Below are positions 8,459 through 17,191 of a stretch of DNA of 64,000 bases, one piece after another (position 1 is the stretch's first letter; each line of letters opens with the position of its first letter). Below the pieces are notes generated by a model that had not been told where the DNA came from, made no database searches, and saw only the letters and a list, made by a program, of their open reading frames with translations. Both the position numbers and the translations under genes were made by a program. Source of the DNA: Desulfofarcimen acetoxidans DSM 771 (GTDB lineage Bacteria; Bacillota; Desulfotomaculia; Desulfotomaculales; Desulfofarciminaceae); NCBI RefSeq assembly GCF_000024205.1, contig NC_013216.1, positions 2,356,001 through 2,420,000 of the forward strand, in the 5' to 3' direction.

Positions 8459-8587
8459 TTAATTTAATATATAATACCACATTAAAATGTTATGTCAGTA
8501 TTGAGTCTTAAATCTTACATCATTTTATTTGGTTTCCAAAACCTTATAATAGCTCAATAATTACGATGGCTATGAAATTCCACAAAA

Positions 8588-8842
8588 TCATAATTCCATG
8601 CTCTGCGCCTTCCTGTTACCAGACAACTGACCCAGCACCACCAACAGTCCGGCCATGGCTAATATCCCAGTAAGGGTACCAAAGTAGAAAGTAACCGAAG
8701 GGCCAAACCCCTCAATCACTCCCACAACAGTTGGGGTAGCCCCCAGTTGACTCACCAGAAAGAGGGGAATCAGTGGATATACCATTTCACTGCCAATATC
8801 GGTAAACAGACTGGTAAGTCCGGTTAAGATAATATTAAACAC
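8588..8842 (-). pseudogene. MFS transporter with internal deletion
   Basis: 84 residues, against about 400 for a complete transporter. The start (LTGLTSLFTDIGSEMVYPLI, then PLFLVSQLGA) is a clear MFS first helix and loop; after GVIEGFGPS it jumps to a short C-terminal-like membrane helix (LTGILAMAGLLVVLGQL). GTG 8842 lies 16 bp after the enolase stop, so it was the last gene of the riboswitch-controlled unit. MFS proteins occur in fluoride-riboswitch regulons, which fits, but this one cannot work. Confidence 0.7.
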
Positions 8843-8858
8843 ACAATCACCACACTCG

Positions 8859-10139
8859 TTAAACTCGATTTAACTCTTTCAAAAGTACCGGACCAGCAAA
8901 AGCCGGGCTTTGAATTTGCTCCTCAATGCGTAATAACTGATTGTACTTGGCTACCCGCTCGCCCCGGCTCAAAGAACCTGTCTTAATCTGCCCCAGGGAC
9001 AGTCCCACCACCAGGTCACTGATGAAGGTGTCATCGGTTTCCCCTGAGCGGTGCGAAACCACGGTACGGTAACGGTGTTCCTTGGCCAGTTTGCAGGTTT
9101 CCATTGTTTCAGTTAAGGTACCAATCTGGTTTAACTTGATTAAAATAGCATTACCAATGCTCCGCTCAATACCCTTCTTAAAGATGGCCGGGTTGGTGAC
9201 AAAAATATCGTCCCCCACCAGTTGTACCTTGGAGCCTAGTTTTTGGGTAAGTTTTTCCCAACCGGCCCAGTCTTCCTCGGATAAGCCATCTTCTAAGGTA
9301 ATAATGGGATATTTGCCAAGAAGATCTCCGTAATAATCAATCATTGCCCCACTGTTTAACACCTTTCCCTCAAAATGATATCTGCCTCCCTTGTAAAATT
9401 CGCTGGCAGCTACATCTAAGGCGAGAAAAATTTCCTTTCCTGGATGGTACCCCGCCCTTTCAATAGCTTGTATGATAAATTGCAAAGCTTTTTCGGTGGA
9501 CTCGATATTCGGTGCAAAACCTCCTTCATCCCCCACGGCTGTACTATAGCCATTTTCTTTTAAGAGTGCTTTCAAAGAGTGAAAGGTCTCAGACCCGGCA
9601 CGCAAGGCTGATTTGTAATCAGTAAAACCTGCCGGTACAATCATGAACTCTTGGGTGTCAATGATGTTGTCGGCATGCTGCCCACCATTAACTATATTCA
9701 TCATAGGCACCGGTAATTCCCAGGCTCCCATCCCTCCCAGATACTGATAAAGAGGTACCCCAAAAAAATCCGCTGCAGCTCTGGCTACTGCCAGGGAAAC
9801 CCCCAGGATGGCATTTGCCCCTAAGCGCTCTTTGTTTTCGGTACCATCAAGCTTGATCATAAGATGATCCAACCCTCGCTGATCCACTGCATCTAGACCG
9901 TTGATTTCTTGGGCAATTTCCCGGTTGACGTTTTCTACTGCTCTAAGAACTCCTTTACCATGAAAACGATCCTTGTCCCCATCCCTTAGCTCCAGTGCCT
10001 CTCGTGTACCAGTGGAGGCACCGGAGGGAACAGCAGCCCGGCCCCGGCTCCCGTTTTCCAATACAACATCCACCTCTATCGTTGGGTTCCCCCTTGAATC
10101 AAGGATTTCTCTGGCAATGACTTGCTGAATCTTTGACAT
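8859..10139 (-). CDS. eno: Enolase (phosphopyruvate hydratase)
   Basis: Complete 426-residue enolase, converting 2-phosphoglycerate to phosphoenolpyruvate in the cytosol. Visible landmarks: [12 protein letters not shown] at the start, [36 protein letters not shown] (catalytic Glu), DVAASEF and [10 protein letters not shown] (metal ligands), [12 protein letters not shown] (catalytic Lys) and SHRSGETDD. Variants such as GGQHADN suggest a divergent, possibly secondary enolase. Enolase is inhibited by fluoride and is a known fluoride-riboswitch gene, and a riboswitch lies upstream in the same unit. ATG 10139 has GGGAGGAG upstream; the gap to the preceding gene is 19 bp. Confidence 0.96.
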   Translation of the reverse strand: MSKIQQVIAREILDSRGNPTIEVDVVLENGSRGRAAVPSGASTGTREALELRDGDKDRFHGKGVLRAVENVNREIAQEINGLDAVDQRGLDHLMIKLDGTENKERLGANAILGVSLAVARAAADFFGVPLYQYLGGMGAWELPVPMMNIVNGGQHADNIIDTQEFMIVPAGFTDYKSALRAGSETFHSLKALLKENGYSTAVGDEGGFAPNIESTEKALQFIIQAIERAGYHPGKEIFLALDVAASEFYKGGRYHFEGKVLNSGAMIDYYGDLLGKYPIITLEDGLSEEDWAGWEKLTQKLGSKVQLVGDDIFVTNPAIFKKGIERSIGNAILIKLNQIGTLTETMETCKLAKEHRYRTVVSHRSGETDDTFISDLVVGLSLGQIKTGSLSRGERVAKYNQLLRIEEQIQSPAFAGPVLLKELNRV

Positions 10140-10158
10140 ATTTACTCCTCCCTTAATA

Positions 10159-11679
10159 CTATATAGTAGTGATTTCTTGCTTTATTGTTAACAGTTTTCG
10201 CTTGATTTCGTCCAACTGTCCTAACGTTTTCTGCAAAGAATTTTCTGTTAAAGTTATCTCATTTTCACTCTCTCGTTTTTTATCCACGGCGCGTTTTAGT
10301 GCCTCCTTAGTACCTGAAATAGCAGAGTTAATCTTACCCTCCAGCAAGACTTTAAAACGCCTACTGCTTACCTCGACCTTTTCTGCCAGGTGATGTCTGA
10401 TGCGCCCGCAATTTTTGTCAAGTTGGTTTTCAGTTTTCTTATGCAACTCTTTTAAAATTATTTGGCCGGAAATAAACCTGGGCAATAATGATTGCATTTT
10501 AACAGCATCAATATAATAGTACATAGAGGTTATTTCTTCACCAATAGAATAAAACAAGCTACCATATTCCTGAAGTGTTTCCACTCCGGTAAAACCCATA
10601 ACCGGTATGTCAAAAATTTCAGCCGCCTGGTGTATAACTACTTTCAGCAGATGGTTTGTCTTATCAATAAAACGGCTAACCATTTTCTCGTATTTACGAA
10701 TAACTTCAGCCTCTACCTCAGGGAGCCATTGATTGAGGATTTTTTCAGTTTCCATATTGACATACCCGGTTATTTGTTCCATTAGCCGGCGAGAAGACAA
10801 ATCCTTATATTCTTGATTCAATCTCTCAATCTCTTTATCGAAGAAACGTATTCTCTCTTCCTTATATAGATTAATAATTGCTTCTAATTCTTGTAGAAGT
10901 TTTTTAATCTCCCCATCAAGAATATACATATTGTCCTGTTGTTCCTGGTGCATTTTAAGTATAGCCTGGTCAAACAAATCAATTTTCTCCAACAACTCAT
11001 GAACAGGCGTATTTAAAGCCTTAACTTCCAAATTAATACCCATACTGAGTTCTGATACAGCATTTAAAGCTTTGGTTACGCCTACCCCAATAATTGTATT
11101 ACCCTTTTCCTTCATTAAAAAATCCCGCAGTATTTGGTTGAATTGTGGGAGTCTGCTTTTTTCCAGCATCTCCTCATCACCTTTTATCCTACCCTCCAGG
11201 GCAAACTTAGCCGATAACGGGCAAATAACCGGGTTATCAAACTTTGCGTGGGAAGACAGTACTTTTTCAGAAAACCTTAAGGCCTCCTCCACACCGGAAT
11301 CATCTAAATAATCAATTTTATTTAATATAAAAAAAGTCTTGGCCGAATATTGATTAATAGCCTGTAAAAATTCAATTTCTGCCCGACTTATTGGGGGATC
11401 AACAGAGATAAGAAAAATAGCGGCATCCATTTTGGGTAAATAACTATATGTTTCGTCATCATTATTCCGGTAAATTGAACCAACACCTGGCGTATCAATC
11501 AATATCAGTCCATCTTTTAAATAATCAGAAGGATAGGTGACTGTAACGTAACGAACCTGTTTCTCGTTTTCCGGATTCTTTTCCTCAGTAACAAACAGGG
11601 GAAGATCCTTTATACCTATTTCTCTTGAGTTTCCGTCCTTAAAACATACCTGAACACTTATCTGATCGCCATACTCCAT
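10159..11679 (-). pseudogene. Dynamin-like GTPase lacking its P-loop
   Basis: 506 residues of a bacterial dynamin-like protein. The G3 motif (LIDTPGVGS, near residue 60) and the G4 motif (NKID, near 138) are present, followed by long helical stalk and trunk segments. The N-terminal ~100 residues with the Walker A P-loop (GxxxxGKS) and G2 threonine are absent: the protein opens at MEYGDQISVQVCFKDGN, which in relatives lies after those motifs, and a stop codon precedes it in frame. GTP binding should fail. The deletion edge lies only about 30 bp from the riboswitch terminator, so deletion probably joined the two. Confidence 0.75.
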
Positions 11680-11706
11680 AAGCCTACATATTTATAAATC
11701 ACAGAG

Positions 11707-11790
11707 ATAAAAAACAAAATGGCTCCTACCTTAACATTTGTCAGGTAGGAGCCATTAGCTTCACAGCATTAGGCGAACTCCATCGCCATA
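11707..11790 (-). promoter_or_regulatory. Fluoride riboswitch (crcB motif)
   Basis: Minus strand reads GGCGATGGAGTTCGCC (11787-11772), then TAATGCTGTGAAGCTAATGG, and enters a 10-bp terminator stem GGCTCCTACC/GGTAGGAGCC (11753-11744 with 11730-11721) followed by a T-rich tract. This matches the fluoride riboswitch consensus, including the GCTAATG-CTCCTACC block shared between aptamer and terminator. It controls the leftward truncated GTPase-enolase-MFS remnant unit. Confidence 0.9.
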
Positions 11791-12050
11791 AAGTTAACTT
11801 AATTATATCACACATGTTATATCAGGCAAACTTTTTTAATTTTAATTAGTTTATAATACCGCTCTTCGAAGTTATTTAACTTATAAGCCCAGGTAATAAT
11901 CAGATTAAACCACTATTTGCCAATAAATTCACTCTAATAGAAACCTATTTCCCCTAGTCAAAAATAACAACTCTAATAAAGCATAATTGATTTCTTGAAA
12001 GCATCATTCGATACAATTCTTATCATCATGTATTAATATATTGTATATGA

Positions 12051-12998
12051 TCACTGCGATCCTCTCGGTGTAATCTTTATAAGTTTGTAAAACATATCAT
12101 CCTTATTTATCTTCTCGGTTTTAACATCATATTCTTTTATGACAGTGCCAGGTACAAATAAAATTCCCGTATCAAGTCTAGCAGCCTCTAAGTATACTTG
12201 AAGCTGTTCCATTGCTGCTTGCTCTCCTCCCAATGCTAAACCTCTTTTTAATTCAAGAATAATCTTCTTGCCATCTTGTTCTAAAATAAAGTCAGGTCTA
12301 TATCTTTCTTTCTCTCCAACAGTAATATCTCTATATATATATATTTCTGAGGCAGTATAATTCAAAAAAGCATTTAACTTGCCTGCAATCTCATATTCAT
12401 TAATCACTGAAGATAAATCTCCAGTTTTCATATCAATAGTAAAATCCAAAAGCAAATCAATCACATATTCATCGAATTCTTTCTTCAATCTATTAACGCG
12501 CCCCATAACTTGTTCAAATGCTGCCGCCATATTTGACATCTGCTTATTATAAGCAATTTTCTCTGAGATTTGGTTTATTAATAGATAAATAAATGACATT
12601 ACTGTATTAATTGCAAGTACTGCTTCTTCTTCAGTAAATGATAATGAATAATCGTGAGTTGAAGAATTTCTCCAATTTTTTCTGTACTCAGAAAATAAAT
12701 TTTTTACTCGTTCATTAAAAACTTGATTCTCTGAAAAATACTCCTCTATTCTATAAGGTGTTATGGCATTTAAGTTTCTTTGTGTAAATACTTTATAGGC
12801 TTCTTTTAGAATTCCCTCATAAGCTTGATTTGTCCTATATATAACATCATTAAAATATTCGTCGTCAAGTTTCTTAACTCCATTTTCAAAATACATTAAT
12901 GCTCTTTCAATATGTGTCATAACTGATGAGATCCCTTTAATTTTTTCATATGCATTGATTTTTTTTATTTTGTCCTGAATAATAGCTGCAAAATCCAT
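12051..12998 (-). CDS. HEPN-like + PD-(D/E)XK nuclease protein
   Basis: 315 residues with two apparent domains. Residues about 20-180 are helical and contain RNSSTHDYSLSFTEEEA, an R-x4-H arrangement as in HEPN ribonuclease-like domains. Residues about 225-300 look like a restriction-endonuclease fold: RYRPDFILEQDGKKIILELKRG gives the Asp, then Glu-x-Lys active-site set, followed by a QLQVYLEAARLDTGILFVPG helix-strand unit. It stands alone, with about 260 bp upstream of the GTPase unit on one side and relic DNA on the other. Likely a nuclease of a defence or stress type; the target is unknown. I do not recognise the exact combination. Confidence 0.6.
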   Translation of the reverse strand: MDFAAIIQDKIKKINAYEKIKGISSVMTHIERALMYFENGVKKLDDEYFNDVIYRTNQAYEGILKEAYKVFTQRNLNAITPYRIEEYFSENQVFNERVKNLFSEYRKNWRNSSTHDYSLSFTEEEAVLAINTVMSFIYLLINQISEKIAYNKQMSNMAAAFEQVMGRVNRLKKEFDEYVIDLLLDFTIDMKTGDLSSVINEYEIAGKLNAFLNYTASEIYIYRDITVGEKERYRPDFILEQDGKKIILELKRGLALGGEQAAMEQLQVYLEAARLDTGILFVPGTVIKEYDVKTEKINKDDMFYKLIKITPRGSQ

Positions 12999-13317
12999 TT
13001 ATCCATCCCCCATATACTTCTAAATATAACTTCCACTTATATATAAACTATAATATGCCGCATACTTGGTTGGGTCAGAAAGATATTCTCTACTTTTTTC
13101 TTGATCTTGCCCAAGTGACCACAACTTAAATAAAATAGCTTCCCCCCAATGACATATGGTTTACACAGTATGACAACTTGGGTGAAACGGGTTGATTAAA
13201 ACCCTCATGAATTAAATGAGAAAAGTTATGATTATTAAGACAAGGTAGTCTGTCATATATGTTTTCAGATCCCTCCGAGGACTTCTAATATTGACTATTT
13301 TTATTTTCTAAAATTTT

Positions 13318-13601
13318 TTACTGCTCTAATAATACTTTTTCTTTCCATTCATTTTTTGTAATAACTTCAAAACTCATGGCAATCCGAACTTGCCTTCGTT
13401 TCAAAGTGTTATATTTTTAACAAGCATAAACTAGGTTATATGGCTTTGTAACACCCCTTTCATATGTAGGAATTATATGCTCAACAACACCATTGATGCT
13501 TGTTATAATTCCACAGTATTGGCAAATGTAACAATCCCCCTCACATATAAGTTTACGGATATTTTTATTCTGAAAAATAGTTTCAGTTAAGCCTCTAGCA
13601 T
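13318..13601 (-). pseudogene. HNH endonuclease relic
   Basis: Minus strand encodes CEGDCYICQYCG, then VVEHIIPTYERGVTKPYNLV, a zinc-type HNH core (CxxC...EHIIP). The frame is broken by TAA where AAA is expected in YAC-K-KYNTLK, and the N-terminal part ends at a stop near 13601. The frame then runs on to a stop near 13320. The rest of 12999-13800 shows no gene. Confidence 0.5.
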
Positions 13602-13839
13602 ACGTTTACGAAATAAATTAATTTATCGTTTTATAAGCTATTTTTGAACTCAGCAAGTCTTGATATTGCTGGCTTTTTATAATTTTAGGAGTAGTACAGA
13701 AAAATGATATTTGGATATATCCTGCTATACTGTTGGCTACGCCAAGAACGTAGTAACTAATTTACATAAATGATTAAAAAATAATTCCATATAATCTAAA
13801 ACAATCCAAAGTGACCTTTGCTTTTCGTTTCCCGAGCGA

Positions 13840-14656
13840 TTAGATAAAACCAGTATTCGGGAGGTACGCATAAATCCGGCTCATAAGACCCGCTTCTTTG
13901 AAGTGGAGTATAATCTATCATGACAAGCCAGTAGTGCTGCCTTCCCTGGATAACAATCGCATCCTGGGCATAGATCTGGATGTAGATAACCTGGCTGCCT
14001 GTGCATCCACCACCGGGCATGTCTTATTAATTGACGGCAAGCAACTCAAGGCCGCCAACCAGTGGTATAACAAAGAAAGAGCCAGACTGCAGTCGATTAA
14101 AGACCTGCACAACATTAAGAGTGAAACCTACAAGCTGGCTGCTCTTGCCGTATCCCGGGAAAACTTTATCACCGACTACTTGCGGAAAGCTGCCAAACAT
14201 ATTGTGGAATTCAGTATCTCCCTGGAGATTGGCACCGTGGTAGTTGGTGTAAATAAGGAACAAAAGCGGGGAGTCAACATTGGCCTTGTTAACAACCAGA
14301 ACTTTGTACAAATCCCCCTCTGGAAGTTCCGGCGTGTTCTGAAAAACATCTGCGATAAGTACGGTATCACCTATATTGAGGTAGAGGAAAGCTACACCAG
14401 TAAAGCCAGCTTCCTTGATAAGGATTTTTTGCCGGAGTACGATCCCGCGAACAAAAATGAATACACCTTCAGCGGTAGACGGATTAAGCGGGGGTTGTAT
14501 CGAACAAAAAACGGTTGTGTTATTCATGCCGACATCAACGGTGCAGCGAATATCATCCGCAAGTACCGGTCGGATGGGGATTTTTCCGTCCTGGATAAGG
14601 GTATATTATTAAATCCCTACCGGGTGCAGGTTCTAAATACACCCCACCACCGGTAG
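13840..14656 (+). pseudogene. tnpB: TnpB-type RuvC nuclease, truncated and frameshifted
   Basis: The open frame from 13898 gives 252 residues of a TnpB/OrfB (IS200/IS605-type) RNA-guided nuclease: RuvC-I Asp in ILGIDLDVDN, RuvC-II Glu in YIEVEESYTSKASFLD and RuvC-III Asp in HADINGAANI. This branch lacks the usual CxxC zinc ribbon. The earlier part (IREVRINPAHKTRFFEVEY) sits in another frame and joins by a frameshift near 13905; the N-terminal third is gone. No tnpA is present. In this family a guide (omega) RNA overlaps the 3' end of the gene and the right end. Confidence 0.75.
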
Positions 14657-14753
14657 CCCAGAAAAAGAAAAAGTAAGGCAGCGGCGTAAGCGACTGCTTA
14701 GAGGTGATTGTACTGCCCTCGTGGTTCGACCTCGGAATCCTCTGGCTTTAGCC
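14657..14753 (+). mobile_element. Right end of the TnpB element (guide-RNA region), left part
   Basis: Follows the tnpB stop and is expected to hold the 3' part of the guide RNA. The terminal hairpin CCTCTGGCTTTAGCCTGGGG can be rebuilt by joining 14739-14753 to 16320 onward after removing the IS4-family element and one target copy. The remaining right end continues to about 16340. Confidence 0.5.
14744..14753. repeat. Target duplication, left copy
   Basis: GGCTTTAGCC, itself a palindrome and the core of the TnpB-element hairpin. It is repeated exactly at 16310-16319 on the other side of the IS4-family element. Confidence 0.9.
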
Positions 14754-16309
14754 CTTATCTTTACCCACAAGTATCAGATGGATGAAAAAGATCCCACATA
14801 GTGGTTAGATCTTGAAGACGCCGGAAGCCACGCCAGAGGACCTTAAGGCCGGGGTAACCGTCCCTTTTACGTCCGAGAAAACCGCCAAGCTTGGCAATCC
14901 AAAGTACTGCTGTTTGTAAGTTTGGTGGGTTATCGGGTAAAATAGTTATCTTATGAATAGCAGCGTAAAGGGCACCCCATTCACTGTTACTAAGAACAAT
15001 TGTGCAAGGTGCATCAGGAGTTTGCCTGGCTTGATAAGTAAGCCAAAGTAATTGAGAAGCTACCATGCTATACACGGCAATAGCACGCATAAGACGGTCT
15101 TTAGTTTCTAATTGAAGTTTTTCTACTTGGCAACCGCTTTTCAAAATATAATGATACCGCTCAATCCGCCAGCGATAGGTATCCCAGGTTAAGTATTGCA
15201 GTGCATCATCAATGGTAGTAACAGGCAGGGTAGTTAACAGCATCCACTCTATTGGCTTTTCTCCTTCGGGTGGCGATTGTTCATGAACAAGCAGGGCATT
15301 AAGAGTAGGTGCAGCTAATTTTTCTTTCCCCCGATGTTTCGGTGGTTTTAAGGTAACAGTGGCAGCCTGTAAAGTAAGAACAACAGCCTTTCGTTCCGGG
15401 CGCTTATCGGCACGTGGTATATTGATAACCGTACGGCCCAATGCCGGGGCGCTTTCAACAACAGGCCATAGGTAATCATGCGACTGATCAATGCGGCAGT
15501 TCCAAGCGGCACGGACCAAGATATCATACTGATTAGCACTGGCTAGGAGAAAGAGGTCAAAAATATCACTTTCTCTGTCACCCACCATTACTACTTTGGT
15601 AAAGGGAGAAACCGTTTCGGCTACTTCCCGGGTAACATCAATCCAGCGAACACTTTCCTTGTCTTCGATAGGTCGCTTTTTATGTGTTTTCTCCTTGGGT
15701 TCTAGTGAACGTACCCATAAGCGATGGGCCAAGATTCCTAATGGAACTCCTTCAGCGGATGCAGCAAGACAAGAATGTAGAAAGAAGCCGGAAAGACCCG
15801 CTTGACCGATAGGTCCCAACCCTTTTATTTCTCGATGTAAGGTATAGTTGAAAATGGTGGTATCTTGGATGGCCAAAACCACCGGTTGATTCTTGATTTT
15901 TTCTATAGTGGCCTTTCTGTGTGCATCATATATGGCTTCAACAGTTACTTTCTCGTTATCAAAGAAACGATAGGCAGCCTTGACATCGCTCCACTGACCA
16001 AGTGCTTCAGGCAAAGATTTTTCTGGATGCTCAATAAGGCTTGCAACCAGTGAAACCAGTCGATGAGTGAGACGGGTATCACCAAAGTTAGCCGTACCGC
16101 ACTCTTTAGTTGCCCAAAGCATTGATTGATTTGTTGGTTTGAGAGATACAGGTAAATTATTCATGAGACAATTTTAGAAAATTTTTGACAATGCGTCCAT
16201 TACCATATTTAAGCATCATAACCGATTTGGGTAATTTATCACACATTTTCTGCGTATAGCATAAGCAGATTCATTCTATCTTACTCAAGGACTTATGGGT
16301 AAAGATAAG
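14754..16309 (-). mobile_element. IS4-family (Tn5/IS50-like) insertion sequence, 1556 bp
   Basis: Bounded by terminal inverted repeats CTTATCTTTACCCACAAGT (14754-14772) and the complement of 16291-16309 (CTTATCTTTACCCATAAGT), 18 of 19 identical, and by a perfect 10-bp duplication GGCTTTAGCC. Limits are exact. One transposase fills the element. Near-perfect ends suggest recent activity. Confidence 0.93.
14761..16164 (-). CDS. IS4-family Tn5-like DDE transposase
   Basis: 467 residues. The N-terminal Tn5-type DNA-binding segment reads WATKECGTANFGDTRLTHRL. Catalytic residues: Asp in LAIQDTTIFNY, Asp in VMVGDRESDIFDLF and Glu in YRWRIERYHYILKSGCQVE (the YREK-type motif). A C-terminal dimerisation-type region follows. 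It appears intact. The stop lies 7 bp inside the element's left end. Confidence 0.93.
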   Translation of the reverse strand: MNNLPVSLKPTNQSMLWATKECGTANFGDTRLTHRLVSLVASLIEHPEKSLPEALGQWSDVKAAYRFFDNEKVTVEAIYDAHRKATIEKIKNQPVVLAIQDTTIFNYTLHREIKGLGPIGQAGLSGFFLHSCLAASAEGVPLGILAHRLWVRSLEPKEKTHKKRPIEDKESVRWIDVTREVAETVSPFTKVVMVGDRESDIFDLFLLASANQYDILVRAAWNCRIDQSHDYLWPVVESAPALGRTVINIPRADKRPERKAVVLTLQAATVTLKPPKHRGKEKLAAPTLNALLVHEQSPPEGEKPIEWMLLTTLPVTTIDDALQYLTWDTYRWRIERYHYILKSGCQVEKLQLETKDRLMRAIAVYSMVASQLLWLTYQARQTPDAPCTIVLSNSEWGALYAAIHKITILPDNPPNLQTAVLWIAKLGGFLGRKRDGYPGLKVLWRGFRRLQDLTTMWDLFHPSDTCG

Positions 16310-16319
16310 GGCTTTAGCC
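16310..16319. repeat. Target duplication, right copy
   Basis: GGCTTTAGCC, exact copy of 14744-14753. It is followed by TGGGGAGAATGTCAAT, the remainder of the TnpB element's right end. Confidence 0.9.
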
Positions 16320-16485
16320 TGGGGAGAATGTCAATCATACCTACATATATTAACTCAATGGTGTTTTTATAAAACCTTATAGAGAGAGGGATGGCCCTGC
16401 CGCCCTCAACATCTCCTTTATTTAACTTTTATTATAATTGTTAGGCGATGTGATTTTAAACTCGTTTTAACCGAATACCGTTTAT

Positions 16486-16520
16486 ACAAGCTAAAGCAAT
16501 AAGTCAACCCCGGTTTATTT
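16486..16520. repeat. Direct repeat, copy 1
   Basis: ACAAGCTAAAGCAATAAG followed by TCAACCCCGGTTTATTT; about 31 of 35 positions match the copy at 16877-16912. The two copies bracket the 35-aa gene and its terminator. Confidence 0.7.
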
Positions 16521-16616
16521 GTCCGATATAATGAGTTGAACTTATGCTTTATACCCTTATAGTCGGCTGTTATCGTAGGATACAAGTCTTTATCCGAAAA
16601 AAAATATTGGCATACT

Positions 16617-16724
16617 TCACACGTTTAAGGTAACTGTGATCGACTGAGTACCTGTGCCTTCCAAAACTTGAGTTCCGTCTGTACCGCCAGCGGTCGGGGT
16701 CATGTAAACGTGAATGTAAGCCAT
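16617..16724 (-). CDS. Small protein, 35 aa
   Basis: ATG 16724 is preceded by a strong TTAGGGAGGC site 6-7 nt upstream. The product (MAYIHVYMTPTAGGTDGTQV, then LEGTGTQSITVTLNV) is short, beta-prone and Gly/Thr-rich, reminiscent of phage or tail-associated small proteins. No function can be assigned. It lies between two copies of a 35-bp direct repeat. Confidence 0.45.
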   Translation of the reverse strand: MAYIHVYMTPTAGGTDGTQVLEGTGTQSITVTLNV

Positions 16725-16821
16725 ATTAAATGCCTCCCTAAAATTAAAATAAGGACAGATAAACTGTCCCTTACTCTAAAGGTTAGGTGTGGCGTGTATT
16801 TACAAGTTGTTTATAAAACAC

Positions 16822-16856
16822 AAAAAACCGAGGGTTAATCCCCTCAGGCTTTTTTG
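16822..16856 (-). terminator. Terminator-like hairpin
   Basis: Minus strand CCTGAGGG and CCCTCGG pair around a short loop, with A-run and T-run on either side, so it can act both ways. It follows the 72-aa gene on the minus strand. Confidence 0.6.
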
Positions 16857-16876
16857 TTATATTTCGCACATTTTTT

Positions 16877-16912
16877 ACAAGCTCAAGCATTAAGTTAACC
16901 CCGGTTTATTTT
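16877..16912. repeat. Direct repeat, copy 2
   Basis: ACAAGCTCAAGCATTAAG followed by TTAACCCCGGTTTATTT, partner of 16486-16520. Confidence 0.7.
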
Positions 16913-16931
16913 AACGGGAGTATGGGAAAGA

Positions 16932-17150
16932 TTATATATCAAGACGTTTTAGAATTTGAAGAATATTTTGATCATTTGATGTATTTAGATTATTTGATTG
17001 CTTGAGCCTTACTTCTGCTTCATACTCCGCAATCCAATCTCTCCTACCGTCAGAACTGGCTGGGGTTAAATATAGACTAGATACAGTTATTCCTTTAGGA
17101 CAATTAGTTTTCATGCTTGATAATACCCCGTTTTGATTTGGTATTACCAC
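16932..17150 (-). CDS. Small hypothetical protein, 72 aa
   Basis: GTG 17150 has CTGGAGA six bases upstream, which supports a real gene. The mid-part VSSLYLTPASSDGRRDWIAE looks conserved but I do not know the family; the C-terminal third is Asn-rich and probably disordered. It is the downstream neighbour of the pRiA4b-like gene on the same strand. Confidence 0.4.
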   Translation of the reverse strand: MVIPNQNGVLSSMKTNCPKGITVSSLYLTPASSDGRRDWIAEYEAEVRLKQSNNLNTSNDQNILQILKRLDI

Positions 17151-17191
17151 GTATTCTCCAGAAACTACAAAACTTCAGTATTCCATTTTCT

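Noticed and set aside
11707-11790. Simple terminator between divergent regions
   Set aside because: The aptamer blocks GGCGATGG...TTCGCC and GCTAATGGCTCCTACC overlapping the stem are specific to the fluoride riboswitch.
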